DNA from: Kiritimatiellales bacterium
GTDB taxonomy: Bacteria > Verrucomicrobiota > Kiritimatiellia > Kiritimatiellales > Pontiellaceae
DNA: 13,236 nucleotides
NCBI GenBank assembly: GCA_021734595.1
Contig: JAIPIO010000086.1
Location: forward strand, 1-13,236
Direction of reading: 5' to 3'
A program made the position numbers and the translations under genes. Positions 1 to 6,074 of this stretch are shown here, in pieces; position 1 is the stretch's first letter; every line of letters begins with the position of its first letter. The notes below the pieces were generated by a model, which saw only the letters and a program-made list of their open reading frames with translations, had not been told where the DNA came from and did not search any database.

Positions 1-320
1 AGAACTCCAAAAACGTCGTTTGCGAAACTGACATCGCCCTTTTTCAGTTCGTTATCCAGTCTCAAAACCCGTTGATGGAATCGGTCGATGTCGGATTGGA
101 GGAAATAACTGTGCCCCGGATCAAGCGATCCGATAAACAGGTTGAAGGCATTGGTGGCCACATGATCATTGAGCGGAAGCTGGTTCAAATGTAAAAGCGG
201 CAGTGCATCAGCCACGGTCTCGGATATTTTCTGAACATCGAGATCGCTTTTCTCAACTGCGCCGGTCAGCAGCGGCAGTAGCAGGGCAATGGTTATCAGG
301 TAATTGCGTTTATGTCTCAT
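1..320 (-). CDS. Tail-specific (C-terminal processing) protease, N-terminal fragment
   Basis: This is a partial gene: about 106 codons are visible and the rest lies beyond the left edge. The start is ATG at 320-318, with AAGGAAG just upstream on the minus strand. The protein opens with a signal peptide (MRHKRNYLITIALLLPLLTG, residues 1-20), so it is probably periplasmic. It continues with a segment typical of the N-terminal domain of Prc/Tsp proteases, including LFIGSLDPGHSYFLQSDIDR; Prc has a similar 'LD..R.FFLQSD' stretch. Known members are PDZ-containing serine/lysine-dyad proteases that cut substrates from the C terminus. The PDZ and catalytic parts are not in the window, so activity cannot be judged. 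It is divergent from pgi across a 162-bp intergenic region in which I could not fix a promoter. Confidence 0.72.
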   Translation of the reverse strand, partial: MRHKRNYLITIALLLPLLTGAVEKSDLDVQKISETVADALPLLHLNQLPLNDHVATNAFNLFIGSLDPGHSYFLQSDIDRFHQRVLRLDNELKKGDVSFANDVFGV

Positions 321-482
321 CTGCTTCCTTTGGATTAAAGATACTTCACTACCAAACCCTATATGCACTTCAAAGTCAAAACAAGTCCCGTTCCGTGCCA
401 GATTCCATCATTTTTAATTTTATCCGCCGCCTGTTTGGCTGTACCGTCTGTTTTCATTTAAGCCATAAGAAGGGACACTGTA

Positions 483-2099
483 ATGACAATCAAATTAACG
501 GAGCGTTCAGAGTGGAAAGCGCTTGGAAGCCACTATTCGCAGGCACAAGAGGTGCATTTGCGGGAACTTTTCGCGCAGGATTCCGGTCGCGCGGTGCGGT
601 TTTCGATGACGGCAGGCGATATTCTGCTCGATTATTCAAAAAACCGCATTACGGCCGAAACAATGGATCTGCTGAGCAAACTGGCAGAATCGGTCGACTT
701 GGGAAAATGGATCGAAGCGATGTTTTCCGGCGAAAAAATCAACGGCACCGAAGGGCGCGCCGTATTGCACACCGCCCTGCGTGCGCCGAAGGAAGCCGTG
801 ATCGAGGTGGATGGCACGAATGTCGTTCCGCAGATCCATGCGGTGCTCGACCAAATGGCGGCGTTTGCAGACCGGGTGCGTTCCAAGGATTGGAAAGGCC
901 ACACCGGCAAGCCGATCAGGAATATCGTCAATATCGGCATCGGCGGCTCCGACCTTGGTCCGGTCATGGCCTACGAAGCGCTCAAGTGCTATTCGCAGCG
1001 CGACCTTAATCTGGTTTTTGTCTCGAACGTCGACGGCACACATATTGCCGAAGCCCTCCAAGGACTGGATGCCGACGAGACCCTCTTTATTGTGGCATCC
1101 AAAACCTTCACCACACAGGAAACCATGACCAATGCGCACACCGCGCGCGCCTGGTGCCTGGAGGCGCTAAAGGACGAAGCGGCGATCGCCAAGCATTTCG
1201 TGGCGCTCTCCACCAACGCCGCTGCCGTTTCCGAGTTCGGGATCGACACCGCCAACATGTTTGCCTTCTGGGATTGGGTAGGGGGCCGTTATTCGCTGAC
1301 CTCAGCCATCGGCCTGCCCGTGATGATTGCTATTGGACCGGAAAACTTTACCGAGCTGCTCGCGGGCTACCACAAGATGGACGAGCACTTCCGCACCGCA
1401 CCGTTTGCCGAGAACATGCCGGTGATCCTCGCGTTGCTCGGCATTTGGTACAACAACTTCTTCGATGCCGAAACGCAGGCGATCCTGCCGTACGACCAAT
1501 ACATGAACCGTTTTGCGGCCTACTTCCAGCAGGGCGACATGGAGAGCAACGGCAAGTACGTCTCCCGCTCGGGCGAAAAAGTGGAATGGCAGACCGGGCC
1601 GGTCATCTGGGGGGAACCCGGCACCAACGGTCAGCACGCCTTCTACCAGCTCATCCACCAGGGCACCAAGCTGATCCCGTGCGACTTTATCGGTTTCTGC
1701 AAGTCGCAGAATCCGATCGGCGACCACCACGCCAAGCTCATGGCCAATTTCTTTGCGCAGACCGAGGCGCTTGCATTCGGGAAAACCAAAGAATCATTGG
1801 CGGCTGATGGCGTGCCGGCCGAGTTGGTCCCGCACAAAACGTTTGAAGGCAACCGACCGACCAACACCATCATGGCCGACAAACTGACCCCGTCCGTACT
1901 CGGCCAGCTCGTCGCCCTCTACGAGCACAAGATTTTTGTGCAGGGCATCATTTGGGATATTTATTCCTTCGACCAGTGGGGCGTTCAGCTGGGCAAGGTG
2001 CTCGCTGCGGAAATCCTGCCCGAGCTCGAAGGCGACAGCGCTCTTGCGCACGACGCCTCCACCAACGCGCTGATTGAATACTTCCGCGCAAACAAATAA
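483..2099 (+). CDS. pgi: Glucose-6-phosphate isomerase
   Basis: It converts glucose 6-phosphate to fructose 6-phosphate and back, in the cytoplasm, for glycolysis and gluconeogenesis. The 538-aa length is close to the long (about 550-aa) bacterial form. The phosphosugar-binding glycine motif is NIGIGGSDLGP (150-160). Family signature 1 is visible as GGRYSLTSAIG (267-277) and signature 2 as FDQWGVQLGK (496-505). The catalytic residues of the family are present: Glu354 in GDMESNGK, His385 in GTNGQHAFY and Lys505. The start ATG at 483 has AGAAGGG about 10 bases upstream. The antiporter gene begins 8 bp after the stop, so the two are probably co-transcribed. Nothing is truncated or unusual. Confidence 0.97.
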   Translation: MTIKLTERSEWKALGSHYSQAQEVHLRELFAQDSGRAVRFSMTAGDILLDYSKNRITAETMDLLSKLAESVDLGKWIEAMFSGEKINGTEGRAVLHTALRAPKEAVIEVDGTNVVPQIHAVLDQMAAFADRVRSKDWKGHTGKPIRNIVNIGIGGSDLGPVMAYEALKCYSQRDLNLVFVSNVDGTHIAEALQGLDADETLFIVASKTFTTQETMTNAHTARAWCLEALKDEAAIAKHFVALSTNAAAVSEFGIDTANMFAFWDWVGGRYSLTSAIGLPVMIAIGPENFTELLAGYHKMDEHFRTAPFAENMPVILALLGIWYNNFFDAETQAILPYDQYMNRFAAYFQQGDMESNGKYVSRSGEKVEWQTGPVIWGEPGTNGQHAFYQLIHQGTKLIPCDFIGFCKSQNPIGDHHAKLMANFFAQTEALAFGKTKESLAADGVPAELVPHKTFEGNRPTNTIMADKLTPSVLGQLVALYEHKIFVQGIIWDIYSFDQWGVQLGKVLAAEILPELEGDSALAHDASTNALIEYFRANK

Positions 2100-2107
2100 G
2101 GGATGGC

Positions 2108-3352
2108 ATGGCCTTTAGCATTGCCGAGATGATCCTGTTGGGACTGTTGGCCGATTGGGTGTTCCGCAAGCTGCGGATGCCGGGGCTGCTGGGTATGTTG
2201 CTGCTGGGCGTGCTGTTCGGACCGTATGTTTTCGGTCTGATGGAGCCGGGTTTTTTGGAGGCGTCGGCGGATCTGCGGATGATCGCGCTGATAATCATTC
2301 TGCTGCGTGCCGGATTCGAGTTGAGCCGCGAGGCACTGAAAAAGGTGGGATTGCAGGCGGTGTTGCTTTCGTTTGTTCCGGGAATCATGGAGGGATCGGC
2401 CATTGCCCTGCTGGGGCCGCGTTTCTTGTCGTTGACGCATCTGGAGTCGGCGATGCTGGGTTTTATCATCGCGGCAGTTTCACCGGCGGTGGTGGTGCCG
2501 ATGATGATCGGCTTTATCAAACGGCGCATGGGTGCGAAAAAGGGGATCCCGACGATGGTGATGGCGGCGGCTTCGCTGGACGATGTAATCGCCATCGTGA
2601 TTTTTTCGGTACTGCTGGGCTTTTACACGGGGACCTCGGAAAGCGTGTTGCTGAAAACGGCGGGCATCCCTGTATCGATCCTTGCGGGCATCGGTGCCGG
2701 CCTGCTGATCGGCTGGGTGTTGCTGAAACTGTTCGAGCGGTTTAATCCGCGCGCCACGAAGCGCACCATGATTGTTTTGGGGGTCTCGATTCTACTCGTG
2801 CGGATGGAGCATCTGCTGGTTGGAATCTTTCCGTTTGCGGCGCTGGTGGCCGTCATGGCGACAGGCTTCATCATGCTCGAAAAGTGCGAACACATGGCGC
2901 ATGAAATTTCTTCCAAGCTAGGGAAGCTCTGGGTGTTTGCATCGATCATGCTTTTTACCTTGGTTGGCGCGCAGGTGGATATTTCGCTGGCGTGGGAAAC
3001 GGGACTGGCTGGATTGGGGCTGCTTGTTTGCGGTTTGACGGCCCGCAGCGCGGGGGTGTTGCTTTCCCTTGTCGGCAGTCCGCTTAACAGGGGAGAGCGT
3101 CTATTTGCCATGGTGTCCTATTGGCCAAAAGCCACGGTTCAGGCGGCGATGGGCGCGGTTCCCCTGATGGCCATGAAAAGCGCTGGGGTGGACACGGCGC
3201 CGGGCGATGTGATTCTGGCGGTGGCTGTTATGAGTATTGTTCTGACTGCGCCGCTGGGTGCCGTTGCCATCAAACTGGTGGGGGAACGGGTGCTGGAAAT
3301 TGCTGACGATGATTCCCGCGCCGCGCTGGATGCTGTTCTGGAAAGTCGATGA
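2108..3352 (+). CDS. Cation/proton antiporter (Na+/H+ exchanger family)
   Basis: This is a 414-aa, very hydrophobic protein with about a dozen membrane segments along its whole length, in the monovalent cation:proton antiporter superfamily (Na_H_Exchanger type). Two core motifs are visible: AAVSPAVVVPMM (122-133), corresponding to the unwound-helix region, and AAASLDDVIAIVIFS (153-167). In the second, the acidic pair Asp158-Asp159 sits where related antiporters carry the ion-binding aspartates. The expected role is to exchange Na+ or K+ for protons at the inner membrane; the ion cannot be read from sequence. The start ATG at 2108 follows AAGGGA, which overlaps the end of pgi. The 8-bp gap suggests one operon with pgi, although no pathway link between the two is known. 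Confidence 0.88.
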   Translation: MAFSIAEMILLGLLADWVFRKLRMPGLLGMLLLGVLFGPYVFGLMEPGFLEASADLRMIALIIILLRAGFELSREALKKVGLQAVLLSFVPGIMEGSAIALLGPRFLSLTHLESAMLGFIIAAVSPAVVVPMMIGFIKRRMGAKKGIPTMVMAAASLDDVIAIVIFSVLLGFYTGTSESVLLKTAGIPVSILAGIGAGLLIGWVLLKLFERFNPRATKRTMIVLGVSILLVRMEHLLVGIFPFAALVAVMATGFIMLEKCEHMAHEISSKLGKLWVFASIMLFTLVGAQVDISLAWETGLAGLGLLVCGLTARSAGVLLSLVGSPLNRGERLFAMVSYWPKATVQAAMGAVPLMAMKSAGVDTAPGDVILAVAVMSIVLTAPLGAVAIKLVGERVLEIADDDSRAALDAVLESR

Positions 3353-3453
3353 AGCGGAGCGGAATGGCAACCGATAGATAATTTCCTAAAGGGAAATAAA
3401 TAAGTGAAACAATTGGTATGTTTGGAACGGAGCAAAATTCCAGCTATTAGAAA

Positions 3454-3482
3454 TTGAAATACCGCGGCGTGCGGCATATATT
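3454..3482 (+). promoter_or_regulatory. Sigma70-type promoter of tRNA-Gly
   Basis: A -35 box TTGAAA (3454-3459) and a -10 box TATATT (3477-3482) are separated by exactly 17 bases. The mature tRNA begins 15 bases after the -10 box, so transcription should start only a few bases upstream of it. Confidence 0.65.
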
Positions 3483-3497
3483 CCAATCCTACCAAGA

Positions 3498-3572
3498 GCG
3501 GGAGTAATTCAGTGGTAGAATGACAGCTTCCCAAGCTGTTCGTCGCCGGTTCGAGTCCGGTCTCCCGCTCCA
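3498..3572 (+). tRNA. tRNA-Gly (anticodon CCC), used as integration site
   Basis: A full cloverleaf can be folded by eye. The acceptor stem GCGGGAG pairs with CTCCCGC (3562-3568), the D stem is ATTC/GAAT, and the anticodon stem is ACAGC/GCTGT around the loop TTCCCAA, giving anticodon CCC. The T stem is GCCGG/CCGGT with loop TTCGAGT. The discriminator is T3569 and CCA is encoded (3570-3572). The 3' half (3525-3572) is duplicated imperfectly at 11034-11081, which marks this gene as the attachment site of the element. Because crossover in such sites replaces the 3' half, the present gene is probably a chimera: host 5' half, element-supplied 3' half. Confidence 0.95.
3525..3572 (+). repeat. attL (tRNA-Gly 3' half)
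   Basis: These 48 bases match 11034-11081 at 41 of 48 positions with no gaps. The first 15 bases (AGCTTCCCAAGCTGT, anticodon stem-loop) and the last 13 (3560-3572) are identical. The 15-base block is itself dyad-symmetric (AGCTT...AAGCT), as expected of a tyrosine recombinase core site, so crossover probably occurred there. Confidence 0.85.
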
Positions 3573-3579
3573 TTTTTCA

Positions 3580-3613
3580 GGGCTTAGACCTCGGTTTAAG
3601 CCCTTTATTTATT
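3580..3613 (+). terminator. Rho-independent terminator after tRNA-Gly
   Basis: GGGCTTA (3580-3586) pairs perfectly with TAAGCCC (3597-3603) around a 10-base loop and is followed by TTTATTTATT. It lies 7 bases past the CCA end of the tRNA. By the integration model it belongs to the element, so the element restores both the tRNA 3' half and its terminator. Confidence 0.75.
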
Positions 3614-3689
3614 GGGTGTATCGCGATTTGTCCGATCTTCTCTCTATTTTGATAGCGTGTGATGATTCCTGATTAAAACTGACCAAAGG

Positions 3690-3711
3690 TGGAAACAAAG
3701 TGGAAACATTT
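3690..3711 (+). repeat. Left 22-bp end repeat, likely integrase arm site
   Basis: This is a perfect 22-base match to 10968-10989 in the same orientation. It consists of TGGAAACA, AAG, TGGAAACA, ATT-type flank: two identical units one helical turn (11 bp) apart. It lies about 118 bp inside attL. Paired direct motifs inside both att sites are what the N-terminal arm-binding domain of lambda-type integrases recognises. Confidence 0.7.
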
Positions 3712-3796
3712 CCATTTTTGAGGGGGCAGGGGGACCCCCCGCGCAAATATCATATTAATATATCCCCTATCTTGGAGGGCGACCCCGAAAACGGCA

Positions 3797-3804
3797 TAGG
3801 ACAC
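3797..3804 (+). promoter_or_regulatory. TAGGAYAC site 1
   Basis: TAGGACAC within GCATAGGACACT, in the noncoding left end of the element. It shares 11 bases (GCATAGGACAC) with site 4 near 9178. It is one of five copies of TAGGAYAC, all inside the element. Confidence 0.45.
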
Positions 3805-3995
3805 TTTGCGTCTTGATTGATCCTGCTCAACGACGGGGGAGGCGCGGTTGCCGTTACGAAGCTTTCAGTTTTTTTCTTCCGCAGTTTGCGTAACCACACA
3901 GCCCATGCAAGCCCTAAACCTATCTCAAAAAACGGGATGTAGAAAACCGCTTGCGCGCTTGCGTATTTTTATGCAAACACGCAAATTTTTTTCGG

Positions 3996-4023
3996 TTGAA
4001 TTTTGACGAACTGCCGCTATATC
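3996..4023 (+). promoter_or_regulatory. Candidate promoter for the 97-aa ORF
   Basis: TTGAAT (3996-4001) and TATATC (4018-4023) are 16 bases apart, giving an expected start near 4030 and a leader of about 50 bases. The leader can form a small hairpin, CGCCA/TGGCG (about 4038-4050), ahead of the ribosome binding site. Confidence 0.4.
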
Positions 4024-4078
4024 TCCAAGCATCGGAACGCCATTTTGGCGATGCCGGCAAACAAAAGGAGACAGTACC

Positions 4079-4372
4079 ATGAGTAACAGCAAGACCAACG
4101 AAACCAAGCAACCCAGCCATGGCGCAGCTGATCGTCAGGCGGTACCGGCAGTTTGCCTTGAAAGAGCCGCGTTTGCTGGAAGGCGGTGCGAAATGACCGC
4201 TATTACAAAAAAGACGGAAGCCCGCGTCCGCCGAGTGTTTGAAAGAACCCCCGCCCATGAGAGAGGGGTGGAGTTCGATGTGTGGTTCGACAACTTCGTT
4301 TCGTGCCAGATCGAGCGCTTTGTCTACGACATGAAGCAGGTTCCCGCCGGGGCGGTATTCCTAGACCTCTAG
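4079..4372 (+). CDS. 97-aa hypothetical protein
   Basis: I do not recognise this protein. It is the only element gene called on the plus strand. Support is a strong ribosome binding site (AAGGAG at 4065-4070, 8 bases before ATG), a candidate promoter upstream and a hairpin terminator just after the stop. The N-terminal 40 residues are polar and low in pattern. The C-terminal half, from about EARVRRVFERTPAHERG to the final VPAGAVFLDL, is mixed and aromatic (FDVWFDNF) and looks like a small folded domain. There is an internal ATG at residue 39 that could give a 59-aa product. It is soluble by composition, with no signal or membrane segment. It converges with the membrane-protein gene at 4410-4841. 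Confidence 0.6.
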   Translation: MSNSKTNETKQPSHGAADRQAVPAVCLERAAFAGRRCEMTAITKKTEARVRRVFERTPAHERGVEFDVWFDNFVSCQIERFVYDMKQVPAGAVFLDL

Positions 4373-4397
4373 GGTTTCGGTCACTGGAAAAATGTTT

Positions 4398-4433
4398 CCA
4401 GCCCTTGGACTATTCCGGGGGCTGGTTTTCTTT
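4398..4433 (+). terminator. Terminator between convergent genes
   Basis: CCAGCCC (4398-4404) pairs perfectly with GGGCTGG (4419-4425) and is followed by TTTTCTTT, ending the 97-aa ORF transcript. A second overlapping dyad, CTGGAAA/TTTCCAG (about 4384-4401), with an AT-rich flank may serve the minus strand. The stem also overlaps the last codons of the convergent gene. Confidence 0.6.
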
Positions 4434-4841
4434 AAACGGATTATGGTCAACAGGGATTAGCTTTGGCTGTCCGGTTCCGGGGGCTGGAACCTCCATCAGA
4501 TCGGCATATTTTGACTTCGGCTTTTCAACCGTAAGAAGGTCGGCGTATTTCCCGCCAGCCGGTTTCTTTTCTGGTTCAAGGATTTCGTATCTCGCAGATT
4601 TATTGCGAGGCGGAAACCATTTTTCCCACTGCTCACTAAAAGAGAATGGCGCCTCCTCCTTGCCTGTCCAGCGGTTCACGCGCACGACATGGTCTACATA
4701 GCGGTAGGAGGGCGGGGATCTTCGGTCTCGCGTATAGTGCCTCTGCGCCTCTCGCTTCACCACCACCTCATACGGCCTGTAGGCCAGCCCGGCGGCCAAG
4801 CCCAGCAGGAACGCAACCGCAACAACAATCTTCACCTTCAT
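4410..4841 (-). CDS. Membrane-anchored protein with KYADL repeats
   Basis: This 143-aa protein is of unknown function. I chose the ATG at 4841, with AAAGGTGG 8 or so bases upstream; a TTG further upstream (4859) would place the ribosome site inside the gene. Residues 3-20 (VKIVVAVAFLLGLAAGLA) form one hydrophobic segment, either a membrane anchor or an uncleaved signal. No lipobox cysteine is seen. A basic, tyrosine-rich stretch follows (KREAQRHYTRDRR). The C-terminal third carries three imperfect copies of an 11-residue unit: RYEILEPEKKP (84-94), KYADLLTVEKP (98-108) and KYADLMEVPAP (111-121). Such short spaced motifs suggest docking sites for a partner. It is the last minus-strand gene of the element, separated from the operon by 206 bp, so it may be cargo. 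Confidence 0.65.
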   Translation of the reverse strand: MKVKIVVAVAFLLGLAAGLAYRPYEVVVKREAQRHYTRDRRSPPSYRYVDHVVRVNRWTGKEEAPFSFSEQWEKWFPPRNKSARYEILEPEKKPAGGKYADLLTVEKPKSKYADLMEVPAPGTGQPKLIPVDHNPFKENQPPE

Positions 4842-4869
4842 GCCCACACCACCTTTCAAGGGCGGGATG

Positions 4870-4877
4870 GTATCCTA
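4870..4877 (-). promoter_or_regulatory. TAGGAYAC site 2
   Basis: TAGGATAC on the minus strand, 28 bases upstream of the ATG of the KYADL-repeat protein. It lies where the promoter region of that gene would be, although I could not assign clean -35/-10 boxes. Confidence 0.4.
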
Positions 4878-4996
4878 GGTAGCTCAGAATTACAAGAAGT
4901 CCAACCTTCATCCTTCAACCCATGGCGGGGTGTCCGATCCGTTCGGTCCCTGAGCTTTTAAGAGCGTCGGGTACTTCGTTTAAAGGCGGACAGGTC

Positions 4997-5027
4997 CGGC
5001 AAGGAATCTTGGATTCCCTTGGAGCCG
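4997..5027. other. Strong hairpin after the replication operon
   Basis: CGGC AAGG AATC (4997-5008) pairs with GATT C CCTT GGA GCCG (5012-5027) around a 3-base loop, with one bulge and a small internal mismatch. It lies about 20-50 bases after the stop of the last operon gene. There is no T-run right after it on either strand, so it may be an mRNA-end or processing structure rather than a classic terminator. Confidence 0.4.
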
Positions 5028-5047
5028 TCGCAGGCCTGCCCGTCTTT

Positions 5048-5332
5048 TTATTTGCCTTGGGAGTCCCGCCGATCCACTGGGAGACATTCGCCGTACCGGC
5101 ACCCCAGAAAGAAGGCCTTGGCGATTAGTGACCGGTGGTGTTCGTCCGTCGCGCTTTTAAGCAAGTCCAGTATATCGTCAAGGATCTCGGCTTGTATCGG
5201 CGGATCTGGCGTACGGCTCACCGCTGCGGATCGCTTACGGGGTTGCTCTTTTTCACGCGCCTTTTTCCGCTCCCACTCGTCGAGATCATCGGGCGACAAC
5301 CTGACGACCTTCACGTGCTTGAATGGGAACAT
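5048..5332 (-). CDS. 94-aa hypothetical protein, last gene of operon
   Basis: I do not recognise this protein. The frame is open further upstream, but the start is best placed at ATG 5332-5330, 4 bases after the stop of the preceding RHH-like gene, which suggests translational coupling; no good ribosome site is seen. The protein is highly charged. Residues 1-20 contain SPDDLDEW, residues 21-40 are strongly basic (ERKKAREKEQPRKRS), and residues 46-75 form a likely amphipathic helix (IQAEILDDILDLLKSATDEHH). It ends with a short segment holding two cysteines (FFLGCRYGECLP), too few for a clear zinc site. The basic region fits nucleic-acid contact. Position suggests a role beside the RHH-like protein. 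Confidence 0.6.
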   Translation of the reverse strand: MFPFKHVKVVRLSPDDLDEWERKKAREKEQPRKRSAAVSRTPDPPIQAEILDDILDLLKSATDEHHRSLIAKAFFLGCRYGECLPVDRRDSQGK

Positions 5333-5336
5333 GGTT

Positions 5337-5702
5337 TTATAGTTCGTCGAGTTGCTCGTGACGTTGCCGTGAAAGCGTGATGAAGTGATCCGCGATCGCC
5401 GAGCGATTGCATGTCTGGCCGGCGTTCCGCCAGTACTGAACGATGGCATCCAGAGCGGTCACGCTTCCGGGCGTTAAGGTGATGGATTCCCTCTCCAACT
5501 GGATGTCGCAATCTTCACCCCGGCGAGGTATCTCCGGTATATTGCCCTTGAGGACACCCAGCCACGTATCGACGCAGTACTGGACGCCCCGGGCGAAGTG
5601 ACCCTTGAGTTCGGGACGGGAAGGCAGCAGGACTTCCCGGATGAACTCGACGTTCTCGGCCAGCAGGGTAACGGATGATTTCTGTTTTCTTCGCTTGCTC
5701 AT
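5337..5702 (-). CDS. Tandem ribbon-helix-helix-like DNA-binding protein
   Basis: The 121-aa product looks like two RHH (MetJ/Arc-type) units in one chain. The C-terminal unit is the clearer: a short strand SITLTP (73-78), helix A from GSVTALDAIVQYWRNAG (79-95), a turn, and helix B from NRSAIADHFITLS (99-111). The N-terminal part repeats the plan more loosely: SVTLLAENVEFIREVL (10-25), then ARGVQYCVDTWLGVL (37-51). RHH proteins normally act as dimers gripping DNA with paired strands, so a single-chain duplex is an economical repressor, or a relaxosome accessory protein. A TAGGACAC site lies 23 bases upstream of its ATG, which fits self-control. It is 27 bp after the preceding ORF and 4 bp before the next gene. 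Confidence 0.65.
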   Translation of the reverse strand: MSKRRKQKSSVTLLAENVEFIREVLLPSRPELKGHFARGVQYCVDTWLGVLKGNIPEIPRRGEDCDIQLERESITLTPGSVTALDAIVQYWRNAGQTCNRSAIADHFITLSRQRHEQLDEL

Positions 5703-5724
5703 TTGGAGTTGTCTTTCTGGGTTA

Positions 5725-5732
5725 GTGTCCTA
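5725..5732 (-). promoter_or_regulatory. TAGGAYAC site 3
   Basis: TAGGACAC (minus strand, within ATAGGACAC) in the 27-bp gap upstream of the RHH-like gene, just overlapping the stop of the gene before it. Confidence 0.45.
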
Positions 5733-6074
5733 TTGATGCTGTTGCCGAAAATTGCTGTCGGGTTCTGAATGCGGGTCTCGCCATCTGTCCGGCACGTTCG
5801 AGAAGGCACCCAGTCGCCCCGTGAAGAGACGAACGCCATTCCCGACGACTCCTTGCCCGCCAAAGGGGGTGCGAATCCCCAGAGGGCGCAAAATCTGTTT
5901 TGCCCGAAAATGTCCCATTCCGAACGTGGGACACTCGAAGCGTGACGGGGCGATGGGACGTTCTAAGGCAGGATTCGCGAGACGACGCGCGGGCGTGCAT
6001 GGAAGGCTGTCTATCCCCGAGAGAGGCAACGCAAAATAAAATGCCACAAGTGTAATGATGGTCGTGGTGATCAT
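5730..6074 (-). CDS. Putative small membrane protein, 114 aa
   Basis: The ATG (6074-6072) overlaps the helicase stop as ATGA, with AGGAA about 9 bases upstream, a typical coupled start. Residues 1-18 (MITTTIITLVAFYFALPL) are hydrophobic and would insert in the membrane or act as a signal. The rest is rich in Pro, Arg and Gly, has little secondary-structure pattern, and resembles no family I know. Two clean DNA hairpins (5889-5904 and 5911-5933) lie in the same stretch, so the DNA may instead serve as a noncoding control or origin region. Another frame (5722-6099) is also open. I give the ORF moderate weight because of its start, not its sequence. Confidence 0.4.
   Translation of the reverse strand: MITTTIITLVAFYFALPLSGIDSLPCTPARRLANPALERPIAPSRFECPTFGMGHFRAKQILRPLGIRTPFGGQGVVGNGVRLFTGRLGAFSNVPDRWRDPHSEPDSNFRQQHQ
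5889..5933. other. Pair of perfect dyads inside the small-membrane-protein ORF
   Basis: Two adjacent hairpins can be drawn. GCAAAA/TTTTGC has a 4-base loop (5889-5904, flanked by partly pairing GGGC/CCC). TGTCCCA/TGGGACA has a 9-base loop (5911-5933). A related TGGGAC half-site recurs at about 5954. They could be an operator, an oriT or origin element, or an RNA structure. Confidence 0.45.

Larger units (their letters stand above)
3614..4017. other. Noncoding left end of the element
   Basis: I find no convincing gene here. From left to right it holds the left arm repeat (3690-3711), a G-run/C-run dyad GGGGGACCCCC (about 3730-3740) and an AT-rich palindrome ATATTAATAT (about 3751-3760). Next come one TAGGACAC site (3797-3804), a T-run at about 3870, a 6-bp dyad GTTACG/CGTAAC, and a weak hairpin TTGCGT/ACGCAA followed by seven Ts (3959-3992). 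It reads as att, control or possibly origin DNA. Confidence 0.6.

Noticed and set aside
636..1139. Long minus-strand open frames inside pgi
   Set aside because: They are shadow frames of a gene with complete pgi motifs, and none has a ribosome site or family pattern.
3139..3573. Minus-strand open frame starting MERETGLEPATNSLGS across the tRNA
   Set aside because: It is the antisense translation of the tRNA-Gly gene and antiporter end, a well-known spurious annotation.
3920..4258. Minus-strand 112-aa open frame overlapping the 97-aa ORF
   Set aside because: No ribosome site or domain. It crosses the promoter and leader of the plus-strand ORF, which has better signals.
5867..5882. GGGGTGCGAATCCCC, looking like a tRNA T arm
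   Set aside because: No acceptor, D or anticodon stems can be drawn around it.
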